Shown here piece by piece: positions 26,929 through 37,005 of a DNA stretch of 64,000 bases. The DNA comes from Polaromonas glacialis. GTDB lineage: Bacteria > Pseudomonadota > Gammaproteobacteria > Burkholderiales > Burkholderiaceae_C. The notes under the pieces are model-generated. The model was not told where the DNA came from. It saw only the letters and a list, made by a program, of their open reading frames with translations, and ran no database searches. The stretch lies in assembly GCF_000709345.1 (NCBI RefSeq), contig NZ_KL448323.1:1520912-1584911 (forward strand), in the 5' to 3' direction. The stretch's first letter is position 1; the number at the start of each line of letters is the position of its first letter. A program made the position numbers and the translations under genes.

Positions 26929-27641
26929 AGCTCGCCCCGCACGGCCGCCCTGGCCACCTTGCGCTTGAGGCCGGCAATCGACAGCGTCGGCGCGAGCTGC
27001 TTGGGGCAGCGCTCGGTACAGGAACCCTGCGTGTGGCAGGAGTGACAGCCCGCGTCGCCAGCCACCGCACGCAGCCGCTCGGCCTGCTGCACATCCCGCA
27101 CGTCATTGGCCAGCGTCCAGGCGCGGTTGAGCGCCGCCGGACCCAGGTAATCAGGCCGCCAGCTCACCACATCGCAGGAGGCGTAACAAATGCCGCAGCC
27201 GATGCATTCAATGCCGGCGTCGGCCGCCTTGCGTTCTTTCGAAGCCGGTTCGACCCGGGCAAAAGACTCGTGGCGGGTCAGTTCGCCCTTGAACTGACCC
27301 TTGGCGCGTGCCCATTTGTCAAAGAACTCACTCATGTCGGTGGCGAGATCCTTGATCACCGGCAAGTTCGACAGCGGCGCGATTTCCAGTTCGCCGTCTG
27401 GCGCCACCTTGGAAATGTGCGTGCGGCAGGTCCAGCGCGCCTTGCCGTTGACGGTCATGGCGCACGAGCCGCACATGCCCACGCGGCAGGCAAACCGGTA
27501 GCTCAGCGAGGGTTCCAGATGGCGCTGGATATAGGTCACCACATCCAGCACGGTCTGGCTTTCGTTGCGGGGTACCTCGTAGGTCGTGAACCCGCCGACC
27601 TCTTTGCCGCGCCACACCTTTACGTTGAGAGTTTTATGCAT
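26925..27641 (-). CDS. SdhB/FrdB-like iron-sulfur subunit
   Basis: 238-residue iron-sulfur protein. The [2Fe-2S] region CRVGMCGSCAMTVNG lies at about residues 57-71; the C-terminal clusters use CIGCGICYASC and CHSCHTQGSCTERCPK. All cluster cysteines are present. First gene of the operon, so the order is SdhB-anchor-anchor-Bug-hydrolyase-SdhA, unlike the housekeeping sdhCDAB order. This marks it as an accessory system. Confidence 0.87.
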   Translation of the reverse strand: MHKTLNVKVWRGKEVGGFTTYEVPRNESQTVLDVVTYIQRHLEPSLSYRFACRVGMCGSCAMTVNGKARWTCRTHISKVAPDGELEIAPLSNLPVIKDLATDMSEFFDKWARAKGQFKGELTRHESFARVEPASKERKAADAGIECIGCGICYASCDVVSWRPDYLGPAALNRAWTLANDVRDVQQAERLRAVAGDAGCHSCHTQGSCTERCPKQLAPTLSIAGLKRKVARAAVRGEL

Positions 27642-27766
27642 GGGCTTATTTTTGATTCAGCCAATAGAAAATAAAAGCTAGTAATAATTTGTTTAAGATC
27701 AATTATTTATTTATCTCGCGCTGATCCTCGGCAGACACCCAACCATCCAGGAAACGGCAGACAAGC
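27642..27766. promoter_or_regulatory. divergent control region, LysR / sdh-fum-like operon
   Basis: 125 bp, markedly more A/T-rich than its surroundings (27641-27720), between two divergent genes. LysR-type sites and both promoters should lie here. No clean dyad was recognised. Confidence 0.45.
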
Positions 27767-28663
27767 ATGCGTTCAATCCGGACCTTTAAGACCTTCCTGG
27801 CGGTGGTCAAGCACGGCAGCTTCGCTGCGGCCGGCCATGCGATCGGCCTGACCCCCGCAGCCATCGGCCTGCAGATACGCGGCTTCGAGGAGGAGTTGAA
27901 CCAGCAGGTGTTTGACCGCACCGCGCGCTCGGTGGTGTTGAATACGGCCGGCCGCAAGCTGGTCCCGGCCATCGAGGACCTGGTGCAGCGTTACGAGGCG
28001 ATCACGACCGGCACGGACACCGACGAACTGTCGGGTACGGTGGTGATGGGGGCGCTCATCTCGGCGCTCATGGGCTCGTTCGCGGATGCGCTCTGGACCA
28101 TCAAGAAGCAATATCCCCGCCTGGAGGTGCGGCTGCTGGCGGGCCAGTCGGATGACTTCACGCGCAAGGTGGCGCATGGCGAACTCGATGGCGCGGTGGT
28201 GATCCGGTCGCCGCACGCGCTGCCGCCCAGCCTGATCTGGACACCGCTGTACCGAGAACCGATGGTTTTGATCGCACCGCGCCGTCCGCATTTCGACCTG
28301 CCGGACGACCCGCTTGAGGTGCTGCGCCACTGTCCGTTCATCCGCTTCGACAAGAGCACCTGGACCGGCTACCTGGTCAGCGAGGTCCTGCGGCAGTGCA
28401 GTGTCAGCCCCACCGATGCGATGGAGCTCAATTCCTTCGAGGCCATCATGGAAATCGTGCGCCAGGGCTTTGGCATGGCCATCGTCCCCAGGCTTTCCAA
28501 CGTGGACTGGTCGCGGGACCGGGGGCTGAAGATCATCCCCCTGCCCTGCGTGGTGATCGAGCGCGACGTCGGCCTGCTGGAGCGCACCAGCCATCTGCGA
28601 ACCGGCTTCACCGATGCGATCAAGCAGTATTTCATCGCCCACAATGTACGGACTCGGCGGTAG
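27767..28663 (+). CDS. LysR-family regulator of the sdh/fum-like operon (probable)
   Basis: 298-residue LysR protein. DNA-binding part MRSIRTFKTFLAVVKHGSFAAAGHAIGLTPAAIG at residues 1-34, continuing FEEELNQQVFDRTARSV; effector domain about 90-298. Its position, divergent from the accessory dehydrogenase operon, makes control of that operon the simplest reading. Intact, although IS66-derived sequence begins almost at its stop codon. Confidence 0.86.
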   Translation: MRSIRTFKTFLAVVKHGSFAAAGHAIGLTPAAIGLQIRGFEEELNQQVFDRTARSVVLNTAGRKLVPAIEDLVQRYEAITTGTDTDELSGTVVMGALISALMGSFADALWTIKKQYPRLEVRLLAGQSDDFTRKVAHGELDGAVVIRSPHALPPSLIWTPLYREPMVLIAPRRPHFDLPDDPLEVLRHCPFIRFDKSTWTGYLVSEVLRQCSVSPTDAMELNSFEAIMEIVRQGFGMAIVPRLSNVDWSRDRGLKIIPLPCVVIERDVGLLERTSHLRTGFTDAIKQYFIAHNVRTRR

Positions 28664-29757
28664 GCACTTATCGCCTTATGGAGGCATGCGCTGCGCTTTG
28701 TCCATTCAAGCTGGATAAGCGGCGTGCGAAAGCAGCCCGAGACCTTTTGCTTGACCTTGGGCATGCACACGGCGCGCTCGGCCAAGTTGTTGGTGAACGG
28801 CACGTTGGCCTGTGTCATGAAGCGCCAGACATCGTCGGTGTAATCGCGCAAGCGGCCAATCAAATTGGTGGCCTTGCCTTGCCTGGGCCGGCCGCGTTTG
28901 CACGTTGACGCCACTTTGGGGTGCGCTGTCGGTGCCTGGGCGAGGATGGTGTTATGCAGCTCACGCAGGTCGCGTACCTGGGCTTGGTATGTCTAGCCCG
29001 TGTACTTGGGGCCATCGCCCTGAGCGCAGTTGACGTGGTGCAGGTGGCTGGCATGCGTCAGCACCTCGATCATGTCGCCCGCCCCGGCTTGGCCGTGCTC
29101 CTCGAGCAGGTAGGTCAACTCACGCAAGTGGTGGGCATTGCACAGGGTGTGCTGGCAAGGCAATGCCTTGCAGGGCATCCAGCCGTCATGCACCAGCACG
29201 CCCTGGAATTGCCCGAGCAGCGCCAGCGCTTCAAAAGCTTCGGCGCCGCGCTCGGGGTGGCAGCCCAGCCACGTCAGCGTGTCGGTGGCCAGCACATGGA
29301 GCCAGTGCAGCTTTTTGGCCACACGCATGCCGGTCTCGTCGGCATGCACCACGGCTGAGGCCACCACCGCCTGGCCGATGGCTTGTACCATGAGGCGCAA
29401 GAGGTCTGCACCGTCCAGGCCCGCCTTGTCCACCGTGGCCTGACTGACGCTCAAGCCAAAGAAGTCTTGCATCAGCGCGGCGGTGCGCTGCACCGGCACG
29501 GCGTGATTCTGGTTGAGATGGACCATGGCCGCTTGCGCGCGGGGGCCGTATTGCACGCCCGGGTTGACGCCGCCAGGAAACGCGCCCGTATGGACATGGC
29601 CGCAGCGGCACACGGCCCGCATGGCGCGGTGCTCGGTCACTTCAAACGCCAGCAGCGGCAAATCAAGGACCTGGCGTGTCTCGCCCACACAGGCCACAGG
29701 CAGCTTGCGCTGGCAGGCCTGGAACTGCCGGGGAACGTCGAGGAGTTAGTAGTGTTT
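28664..29757 (-). mobile_element. IS66-type insertion sequence remnant
   Basis: About 1.1 kb between the LysR stop and the lpdA stop consisting of a decayed IS66 transposase gene. No IS66 orfA/orfB (TnpB) genes and no terminal inverted repeats were recognised, so the element is a fragment and surely immobile. Confidence 0.75.
28725..29757 (-). pseudogene. IS66-family transposase (TnpC), broken
   Basis: Transposase homology in two frames. From 29757 to 28993: FQACQRKLPVACVGETRQV, the zinc-finger-like CRCGHVHTG, then VVHADETGMRV with a catalytic Asp and VLVHDGW with the second. A frameshift at about 28990-29050 ends this frame at a TAG; the C-terminal part continues to 28725 in another frame as NLIGRLRDYTDDVWRFM and FTNNLAERAVCMPKVKQK with the third acid. 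Similarity stops after GCFRTP. The N-terminus is also missing. Confidence 0.75.
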
Positions 29758-29764
29758 TAGCAAT

Positions 29765-31636
29765 TTACTTGCGCGCCGGCGGCAAATCGGTGCAGCTGCC
29801 GTGCGCCACTTCCGCCGCCATGCCGATGCTCTCGCCCAGCGTGGGGTGTGGGTGAATCGTCTTGCCAATGTCCACCGCGTCGGCGCCCATCTCGATCGCC
29901 AGCGCAATCTCGCCAATCATGTCGCCGGCATGCGTGCCGACCATGCCGCCGCCCAGGATCTTGCCGTGGCCATGCGCCTCTGGGCTGTCGTCGAACAGCA
30001 GCTTGGTGAAGCCTTCGTCGCGGCCGTTGGCAATCGCACGGCCCGACGCGGTCCAGGGAAACAGGCCCTTCTTGACCTTGATGCCCTGCGCCTTGGCCTG
30101 GTCTTCGGTCAGGCCGACCCATGCCACTTCCGGGTCGGTGTAGGCCACGCTCGGGATCACCCGGGCGTTGAAGGCGGCGCTGGCCAGTTCCTTGTTGCCC
30201 TGCAGTTCGCCCGCAATCACTTCGGCGGCCACATGCGCCTCATGCACCGCCTTGTGCGCCAGCATCGGCTGGCCGACGATGTCGCCGATGGCGAAGATGT
30301 GCTTCACGTTGGTGCGCATCTGGATATCCACCGGGATAAAGCCCCGGTCGGTCACGCTGACGCCGGCCTTGTCGGCGGCGATCTTCTTGCCGTTGGGGCT
30401 GCGGCCGACGGCCTGCAACACCAGGTCGTAAATCTGCGGCGCAGGCGCGGTCCCGCCCGGCTCGGCGCTCTCGAACGTCACCTCGATGCCGGCGGGCGTC
30501 GCCTTGGCGCCTACCGTCTTGGTCTTGAGCATGATGTTGTCAAAGCGCGGCGCGTTCATCTTTTGCCAGACCTTGACCAGGTCGCGGTCGGCGCCCTGCA
30601 TCAGGCCGTCGAGCATTTCCACCACGTCCAGGCGGGCGCCCAAGGTGCTGTACACCGTTCCCATTTCCAGGCCGATGATGCCGCCGCCCAGGATCAGCAT
30701 GCGCTTGGGGACTTCCTTCAGCCCCAGCGCGCCGGTGCTGTCCACCACGCGCGGGTCTTCGGGCATGAAGGGCAGGCGCATGGCCTGGCTTCCGGCGGCG
30801 ATGATGCAGGTCTTGAAGCCGATGGTCTGCTTTTTGCCTGTTTTTTCCTGCGACGTGCCGCTGGTTTCCTCGACTTCGAGGTGGTTGGCGCCGGCAAAAG
30901 CGCCGTAGCCGCGCACCACGGTGACCTTGCGCATCTTGGCCATGGCGGCCAGCCCGCCGGTCAGCTTGCTCACCACCTTGTCCTTGTGGCCGCGCAGCAT
31001 GTCGATGTTGAGGGTGGGCGCGCCGAAGTCAACGCCCAACGCGGCCATGTGGCTGACCTCGTCCATGACGGCGGCCACATGCAGGAGGGCTTTCGACGGA
31101 ATGCAGCCGACGTTCAGGCAGACGCCGCCCAGCGCGGCATAGCGCTCGACCAGCACGACCTTCAGGCCCAGGTCGGCCGCGCGGAAAGCGGCCGAGTAGC
31201 CGCCAGGGCCGGCGCCCAGCACCAGCAGATCGCAGTCCAGGTCAGCCGTTCCGCCAAAGCTGGCGGCGGCCGGTGTTGGCGCTGCGGCAGCAGATGCTAC
31301 TTTTTCGGGAGCAGCTGGTGCAGGAGCAGATTGCGCAGGAGCCTGTTTTGGTGCTTCAACCGGAGCGGCGGCCGCGCCTGCGGTGCCGGCGACTTCCAGC
31401 GTCAGCACGACCGTGCCCTGTTTGACCATGTCGCCGAGCTTGACTTTGATCTCCTTGACCACGCCGCCTTGCGACGATGGGATTTCCATGGAGGCCTTGT
31501 CGCTTTCCACGGTGATCAGGCTTTGCTCGGCCTTGATGGTGTCGCCGGGCTTGACCAGCACTTCGATGACGGAGACTTCGTCAAAGTCGCCAATGTCGGG
31601 CACCTTGATGTCGATGAGGTTTACAGAGGCACTCAT
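29765..31636 (-). CDS. lpdA: dihydrolipoamide dehydrogenase with N-terminal lipoyl domain (E3 of pyruvate dehydrogenase)
   Basis: 623-residue flavoprotein that reoxidises the lipoyl groups of E2 with NAD+. Residues 1-82 are a lipoyl domain with the modified Lys47 in ESDKASME; an Ala/Pro linker runs to about 130; the FAD site [10 protein letters not shown] starts at 141 and the redox disulfide is Cys173/Cys178 ([11 protein letters not shown]). The C-terminal dimerisation domain ends with His-containing [10 protein letters not shown] lipoyl-E3 fusion is known in Neisseria and Ralstonia. The ATG overlaps the stop of the BPH gene by four bases. Confidence 0.95.
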   Translation of the reverse strand: MSASVNLIDIKVPDIGDFDEVSVIEVLVKPGDTIKAEQSLITVESDKASMEIPSSQGGVVKEIKVKLGDMVKQGTVVLTLEVAGTAGAAAAPVEAPKQAPAQSAPAPAAPEKVASAAAAPTPAAASFGGTADLDCDLLVLGAGPGGYSAAFRAADLGLKVVLVERYAALGGVCLNVGCIPSKALLHVAAVMDEVSHMAALGVDFGAPTLNIDMLRGHKDKVVSKLTGGLAAMAKMRKVTVVRGYGAFAGANHLEVEETSGTSQEKTGKKQTIGFKTCIIAAGSQAMRLPFMPEDPRVVDSTGALGLKEVPKRMLILGGGIIGLEMGTVYSTLGARLDVVEMLDGLMQGADRDLVKVWQKMNAPRFDNIMLKTKTVGAKATPAGIEVTFESAEPGGTAPAPQIYDLVLQAVGRSPNGKKIAADKAGVSVTDRGFIPVDIQMRTNVKHIFAIGDIVGQPMLAHKAVHEAHVAAEVIAGELQGNKELASAAFNARVIPSVAYTDPEVAWVGLTEDQAKAQGIKVKKGLFPWTASGRAIANGRDEGFTKLLFDDSPEAHGHGKILGGGMVGTHAGDMIGEIALAIEMGADAVDIGKTIHPHPTLGESIGMAAEVAHGSCTDLPPARK

Positions 31637-32223
31637 GGGGAGGCTTTCAGTTTGAGGGTGAATACGTCAATCAGTCCGCCGGAATTCTTGTCGAACTCGC
31701 AACCGGCGTTCATTCCGGCCATGGCCACCTCGCGGGCAGTCCTGGCCTTGGGCCAGCTGGCGTGCATCGCGCCCAGCGCAAAGCTGCGGCCCGAGCCCAC
31801 GCCCCAGAATTCCTTGAATTCAAAGACTTCACGGTAGCTGTACAGGCCATAAATGCCGGTGGCGTTGGCAATGAGCACGGTGAACTGGCTGGACTCGTAG
31901 GGGTCGTTGTCGTCTTCCTTGCTCTGCAGGAAAAACGATTCCTTCAGCAGGGAATGCAGTTTGAGGAAGGTGTCGAACACCTCCTCGCGGTTGTTCAGCC
32001 GGAGTTCCTCGGGGGGCAGCGTCGACATGGCCTTGCGCAGCACGGGAAAGTGCGCCACGGTGCCGGCCATGCCGATGTAGCTGGCGCCTTGCGGCGTCTC
32101 GACCTTGAAAATCTTGCTGTTGGCTTCAAAGCGGTGGCTCAGGCGGGTATCGCCAAAGGTCACGAGCGTGTCGGCGGCCATCACCACCTGACCCGCTTTC
32201 TTGACCACCACCAGCGTTGTCAC
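31633..32223 (-). CDS. betaproteobacterial proteasome homologue (BPH), Ntn-hydrolase
   Basis: 196-residue self-compartmentalising peptidase of the proteasome/HslV fold. The start is GTG at 32223, overlapping the aceF stop as GTGA; removal of the first residue exposes Thr2 (V-T-T-L-V-V-V), the catalytic nucleophile, with the partner acid Asp18 ([10 protein letters not shown]) and Lys37 (SKIF). Later [13 protein letters not shown] matches the conserved glycine-rich site of these peptidases. Distinct from HslV: no hslU beside it. It lies inside the pyruvate dehydrogenase operon with 4-base overlaps at both ends. Target proteins are unknown; a link to the complex is only inference. Confidence 0.85.
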   Translation of the reverse strand: MTTLVVVKKAGQVVMAADTLVTFGDTRLSHRFEANSKIFKVETPQGASYIGMAGTVAHFPVLRKAMSTLPPEELRLNNREEVFDTFLKLHSLLKESFFLQSKEDDNDPYESSQFTVLIANATGIYGLYSYREVFEFKEFWGVGSGRSFALGAMHASWPKARTAREVAMAGMNAGCEFDKNSGGLIDVFTLKLKASP

Positions 32224-33944
32224 AGGAAGATTCGGCGGAAGTCCGCCAGCACCTGGCCGAAATACGCATTGAAACGCGCCGCCGCCGCGCCGTCGATCAC
32301 GCGGTGATCCCAACTGAGCGACAGTGGCTGCATCAGGCGCGGCTGGAAGGCCTTGCCGTCCCAGACCGGCTCGATCCGGCTTTTGCACACTCCCATGATG
32401 GCGACTTCGGGTGCATTGATGATGGGCGTGAAGTAGCGCCCGCCAATACCGCCCAGCGACGAGATGGTGAAGCAGGCGCCCTGCATGTCGGCCGGACCGA
32501 GCTTGCCGTCGCGCGCCTTCTTGGCCAGTTCACCCATTTCCTGCGAGATCTGGATGATGCCTTTCTTGTCGGCGTCCTTGATCACCGGAACGACCAGGCC
32601 GTTGGGCGTGTCGGCAGCAAAGGCGATGTTGAAATACTGCTTGAGCACCAGTTGGTCGCCGTCGAGCGAGGCATTGAACTGCGGGAATTTCTTGAGCGCG
32701 GCCACCGAGGCCTTGATCAGGAAGGCCAGCATGGTGATCTTGACCCCTAGCTTCTCGTTTTCCTTGTTCATCTGCACGCGGAAGGCTTCGAGTTCGGTGA
32801 TGTCGGCATCGTCGTGGTTGCAGACGTGCGGGATCATCACCCAGTTGCGGTGCAGGTTGGCGCCGCTGATCTTCTTGATGCGCGACAGCGGCTGGCGCTC
32901 GACCGGGCCGAACTTGGTGAAATCGACCTTCGGCCAAGGCAGCAGGTCCAGGCCCACGCCAGTGCCACCGCTTGCAGCAGCGGCGGGCGCGGGCGCCTTG
33001 GCTGCCTGCGCCTGGGTGCGGGTGTCGCCGGCCATCACGGCTTTGGTGAAGGCCTGTACATCGTCCTGCGTGATGCGGCCCTTGGGACCGGAGCCCTTGA
33101 GTTCGGCCAGCGGCACGCCAAGTTCGCGGGCGAACTTGCGGACCGACGGCGAGGCATGCGGCAAGCTGCCCTGCGGCGCGACCGTGGGTTCATGCGCGGG
33201 CTGAGACTGGGCGGCTGCAGCGGGCGCAGCGGCGCTGGGCGTGGGCGTGGGCGTGGCGGGCGCCGACGCGGTGGCGGCTGGAGACGACGCTGCGGGCGCC
33301 GCTGCTGGAGCGGGCGCAGCGGCAGCCGCCGCAGGCGCGGCCGATCCTTCCAGAATCGCCAGCAGGTCACCAATATTGACGGTGTCGCCCAGCTTGACCT
33401 TAAGTTCCTTGATCACGCCGGCGGTAGAGGACGGAATTTCCATCGATGCCTTGTCGGACTCCACGGTGATGAGCGATTGCTCGACCTTCACGGTGTCGCC
33501 CGTCTTGACGAGCACCTCGATCACGACCACATCCTTGAAGTCGCCAATGTCGGGAACCCGCACTTCGACCGGGCCGGCCGCTGGCGCAGCAGCTGGAGCC
33601 GGTGCCTGGGCGGCAGGCGCCGGCACCGATGCCGCTTCTGTTTTAGGAGCAGCTTGTGCAGGAGCAGCCTGCGCAGGAGCCTGTTTTGGCTCTGATTCCG
33701 CAGCGCCGGCGACTTCCAGCGTCAGCACGACCGAGCCCTGCTTGACCTTGTCGTCGAGCTTGACCTTGATCTCTTTCACCACGCCGGCGTGGCTGGACGG
33801 GATTTCCATTGAAGCTTTGTCGGATTCCACCGTGATCAGCGATTGCTCGGCCGTCACGGTGTCGCCCGGCTTGACCAGCAGTTCGATGACGGTGACTTCG
33901 TCAAAGTCACCGATGTCAGGGACTTGTATATCTACCAATGCCAT
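32220..33944 (-). CDS. aceF: pyruvate dehydrogenase E2, dihydrolipoamide acetyltransferase
   Basis: 574-residue core of the complex. Two lipoyl domains with Lys43 and Lys165 (both ESDKASME), Ala/Pro-rich linkers at about 80-125 and 205-275, an E3/E1-binding domain ([20 protein letters not shown], about 285-320) and the acetyltransferase domain ending [15 protein letters not shown] with catalytic His547. Follows aceE by 44 bp. The lipoyl linkers contain stretches resembling the dispersed repeat listed in the findings. Confidence 0.96.
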   Translation of the reverse strand: MALVDIQVPDIGDFDEVTVIELLVKPGDTVTAEQSLITVESDKASMEIPSSHAGVVKEIKVKLDDKVKQGSVVLTLEVAGAAESEPKQAPAQAAPAQAAPKTEAASVPAPAAQAPAPAAAPAAGPVEVRVPDIGDFKDVVVIEVLVKTGDTVKVEQSLITVESDKASMEIPSSTAGVIKELKVKLGDTVNIGDLLAILEGSAAPAAAAAAPAPAAAPAASSPAATASAPATPTPTPSAAAPAAAAQSQPAHEPTVAPQGSLPHASPSVRKFARELGVPLAELKGSGPKGRITQDDVQAFTKAVMAGDTRTQAQAAKAPAPAAAASGGTGVGLDLLPWPKVDFTKFGPVERQPLSRIKKISGANLHRNWVMIPHVCNHDDADITELEAFRVQMNKENEKLGVKITMLAFLIKASVAALKKFPQFNASLDGDQLVLKQYFNIAFAADTPNGLVVPVIKDADKKGIIQISQEMGELAKKARDGKLGPADMQGACFTISSLGGIGGRYFTPIINAPEVAIMGVCKSRIEPVWDGKAFQPRLMQPLSLSWDHRVIDGAAAARFNAYFGQVLADFRRIFL

Positions 33945-33988
33945 GTTCTTGTCTCCGTTTGCTTGCGTCTTGGACTGAATTTTTTACG

Positions 33989-36724
33989 TCAAGCGTAAAG
34001 CGGATTGATCTTGTCGGCATTGATGCCGTACTTCTGGATGGCTTCGGCCACCTTGGCGACCGGCACCGTGCCTTCTTCGCTGAGCGCCTTCAGGGCCGCC
34101 ACGACGATGTAGTGGCGGTTGATCTCGAAGTGCTCGCGCAGCTTGCTGCGGAAATCGCTGCGGCCAAAACCGTCGGTGCCCAGCACCTTGTAGGTGCGGC
34201 CCTTGGGAATGTAGGAGCGGATCTGTTCGGCATAGGCCTTCATGTAGTCGGTCGAAGCGATCACCGGGCCGGCATGGGCCTGCAACTGGTCCTCGACAAA
34301 CGAGGTGCGCGGCGTCTCCAGCGGGTGCAGCAGGTTCCAGCGTTCGGTGTTCTGGCCGTCGCGTGCCAGTTCGTTAAAACTCGGGCAGCTCCAGACGTTG
34401 GCAGACACGCCCCACTCTTTTTCCAGCAGTTCCTGCGCCGCAATCGATTCGCGCAGGATGGTGCCCGAGCCGAGCAGTTGCACGGTCGGCGCCAGCTGGG
34501 GGCCTTCCTTGCACAGGTACATGCCCTTGATGATCTGCTCTTCGGTGCCGGGCTTGAGGCCGGGCATGGCGTAGTTCTCGTTCAGCAGCGTGATGTAGAA
34601 GTACACGTTTTCCTGCCGCTCGACCATGCGCTTGAGGCCGTGGTGCAGGATGACACCGACTTCGTGCGCGTAGGTGGGGTCGTAGCTGATGCAGTTCGGA
34701 ATCGTGCCGGCCAGGATGTGGCTGTGACCGTCTTCATGCTGCAGGCCTTCGCCGTTCAGCGTGGTGCGGCCCGAGGTGCCGCCGAGCAGGAAGCCCCGTG
34801 CCTGCATGTCGCCCGCCGCCCAGGCCAGGTCGCCAATGCGCTGGAAACCGAACATCGAGTAATAAACATAAAACGGCACCATGATGCGGTTGTTGGTGCT
34901 GTACGACGTCGCCGCCGCGATCCAGCTGCTCATGCCGCCGGCCTCGTTGATGCCTTCCTGCAGGATCTGGCCCTTCTTGTCTTCCTTGTAGTACATCACC
35001 TGGTCTTTATCGACCGGGGTGTATTGCTGGCCGGCAGGGTTGTAGATGCCGATCTGGCGGAACAGGCCTTCCATGCCGAAGGTGCGGGCTTCATCGACCA
35101 GGATGGGCACGACGCGCGGACCCAGTGCCTGGTCACGCAGCAACTGCGTCAGGAAGCGCACATAGGCCTGGGTGGTCGAGATTTCGCGGCCTTCGGCGGT
35201 CGGCTCCATCACCGCCTTGAAGGTTTCGATGGCCGGCACGGTGAAGTGCTCGTCGGCCTTGGCGCGGCGGTGCGGCAGGTAGCCGCCCAGCGCCTTGCGG
35301 CGTTCGTGCAAATACTGCATTTCAGGCGTGTCGTCGGCCGGCTTGTAAAACGGCAGCTCGGCCAGCTGGCTGTCGGGAATCGGAATGTTGAAACGGTCGC
35401 GGAAGGTCTTGATGTCCTCGTCGCCTAGCTTTTTGGTCTGGTGGACATTGTTCTTGCCCTCGCCGATCTTGCCCATGCCAAAACCCTTGACGGTCTTGAT
35501 CAGGAGCACGCTCGGCTGGCCGGTGTGGTTGACGGCCGAATGGAAGGCGGCATAGACCTTTTGCGAGTCATGCCCGCCACGGGTCAGCTTCCAGATGTCG
35601 TCGTCGCTCATCTTGGCCACCATTTCCAGCGTGCGCGGGTCGCGGCCGAAGAAATGCTTGCGCACATAGGCGCCGTCGTTTGCCTTGAACGACTGGTAAT
35701 CGCCGTCGTTGCATTCCATCATGATCTTGCGCAGCGCGCCTTCCGTGTCGCGGGCCAGCAGCGGGTCCCAGCCAGAGCCCCAGATCAGCTTGATGACGTT
35801 CCAGCCGGCGCCGCGGAATTCGCCTTCGAGTTCCTGGATGATCTTGCTGTTGCCGCGCACCGGGCCGTCGAGCCGCTGCAGGTTGCAGTTGATGACGAAC
35901 ACCAGGTTGTCGAGCTTTTCTCGCGCGGCCAGGCCGATGGCGCCTAGCGATTCGACCTCGTCCATTTCACCGTCGCCGCAGAACACCCAGACCTTGCGGT
36001 TTTCAGTGTTGGCAATGCCGCGCGCATGCAGGTATTTGAGGAAACGCGCCTGGTAGATCGCCATCAGCGGGCCCAGGCCCATCGACACCGTGGGGAACTG
36101 CCAGAAATTGGGCATCAGCTTGGGATGCGGATAGCTCGACAGCCCCTTGCCATCGACTTCCTGGCGGAAATTGAGCAGCTGCTCCTCGCTCAGCCGGCCT
36201 TCAAGGTAGGCGCGGGCATACACGCCGGGCGACACATGGCCCTGGATATAGAGGCAGTCGCCGCCGTGGTTTTCGCTCTCGGCATGCCAGAAATGGTTGA
36301 AGCCGGCGCCAAACAGGCTGGCGAGCGAGGCAAACGAGCCGATGTGGCCGCCCAGGTCGCCGCCGTCAGCCGGATGCAGCCGGTTGGCCTTGACCACCAT
36401 GATCATGGCGTTCCAGCGCATGTAGGCGCGCAGGCGCTGCTCGATCAGCAGGTTGCCGGGCGAGCGCTCTTCCTGGTCGGTCTCGATGGTGTTGACATAA
36501 CCAGTGGTGGCCGAGAAAGGCATGTCGATGCTGTTCTGGCGGGCATGCTCCATCAGTTGCTCAAGCAGAAAGTGGGCGCGCTCGGGGCCGTTGTTGGCAA
36601 TGACGGCGGACAGCGCATCCATCCACTCGCGCGTCTCCTGCGTGTCTTTGTCCTGTATGGACTCAAGGGAAGCACCCGCTGGGGGAATTCCGGTCGGCTG
36701 GGTCTCGTCTGGGTTGGCTGCCAT
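33989..36724 (-). CDS. aceE: pyruvate dehydrogenase E1 component (homodimeric type)
   Basis: 911-residue thiamine-diphosphate enzyme that decarboxylates pyruvate and acetylates E2. Start at 36724 (MAANPDETQ) because AGGAG lies 5-6 bases upstream; the frame from 36772 has no such site. The diphosphate-binding motif GDGEMDEVESLGAI... with later NCNLQRLDGPVRGN is intact, as are the KTVKGFGMG and EGLQHEDGHSH segments of the AceE family. First gene of aceE-aceF-BPH-lpdA. Confidence 0.96.
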   Translation of the reverse strand: MAANPDETQPTGIPPAGASLESIQDKDTQETREWMDALSAVIANNGPERAHFLLEQLMEHARQNSIDMPFSATTGYVNTIETDQEERSPGNLLIEQRLRAYMRWNAMIMVVKANRLHPADGGDLGGHIGSFASLASLFGAGFNHFWHAESENHGGDCLYIQGHVSPGVYARAYLEGRLSEEQLLNFRQEVDGKGLSSYPHPKLMPNFWQFPTVSMGLGPLMAIYQARFLKYLHARGIANTENRKVWVFCGDGEMDEVESLGAIGLAAREKLDNLVFVINCNLQRLDGPVRGNSKIIQELEGEFRGAGWNVIKLIWGSGWDPLLARDTEGALRKIMMECNDGDYQSFKANDGAYVRKHFFGRDPRTLEMVAKMSDDDIWKLTRGGHDSQKVYAAFHSAVNHTGQPSVLLIKTVKGFGMGKIGEGKNNVHQTKKLGDEDIKTFRDRFNIPIPDSQLAELPFYKPADDTPEMQYLHERRKALGGYLPHRRAKADEHFTVPAIETFKAVMEPTAEGREISTTQAYVRFLTQLLRDQALGPRVVPILVDEARTFGMEGLFRQIGIYNPAGQQYTPVDKDQVMYYKEDKKGQILQEGINEAGGMSSWIAAATSYSTNNRIMVPFYVYYSMFGFQRIGDLAWAAGDMQARGFLLGGTSGRTTLNGEGLQHEDGHSHILAGTIPNCISYDPTYAHEVGVILHHGLKRMVERQENVYFYITLLNENYAMPGLKPGTEEQIIKGMYLCKEGPQLAPTVQLLGSGTILRESIAAQELLEKEWGVSANVWSCPSFNELARDGQNTERWNLLHPLETPRTSFVEDQLQAHAGPVIASTDYMKAYAEQIRSYIPKGRTYKVLGTDGFGRSDFRSKLREHFEINRHYIVVAALKALSEEGTVPVAKVAEAIQKYGINADKINPLYA

Positions 36725-37005
36725 TTTGTCTCCTGGAAAAATTTTTTCGCTTGTTACTTTGAACCCATGCAAGGCGTCGTTCAGCCTGTCTGGGCCGCGT
36801 CTAGGACGTGTTTTAAACCGAATTTAGGTTTAAGTTCCTAGTTTCTCACAATTATTTATTAATTTCAAATTGTGCGTATTGATTTTATATTATGAAAAAA
36901 TAGAAAATACCAGAAATGATGCATGCCCACCTTACATTGAACTTATGAATTCGCACCCGACTCTGTCATGCGGCTCTACTTCATCTAAGATGGTCAGTTT
37001 TTCCC
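36725..37005. promoter_or_regulatory. divergent region aceE / histidine kinase
   Basis: 281 bp, A/T-rich in its middle. CACAATT (36847-36853) and AATTGTG (36868-36874) form an inverted repeat with 14-bp spacing that could bind a dimeric regulator. Promoters for both directions must be here; none was clear enough to place. Confidence 0.4.

Noticed and set aside
29801..31837. 678-codon open frame opposite lpdA
   Set aside because: Antisense shadow caused by strong third-position GC bias; low-complexity His/Gly/Arg-rich product and no ribosome-binding site. The same applies to long antisense frames at 7627-9195, 9377-10930, 22164-23882 and 43769-45487.
31633..32388. longer start for the proteasome-like gene
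   Set aside because: Extra 55 residues overlap aceF and would bury the N-terminal catalytic threonine; the GTG at 32223 leaves it at position 2.
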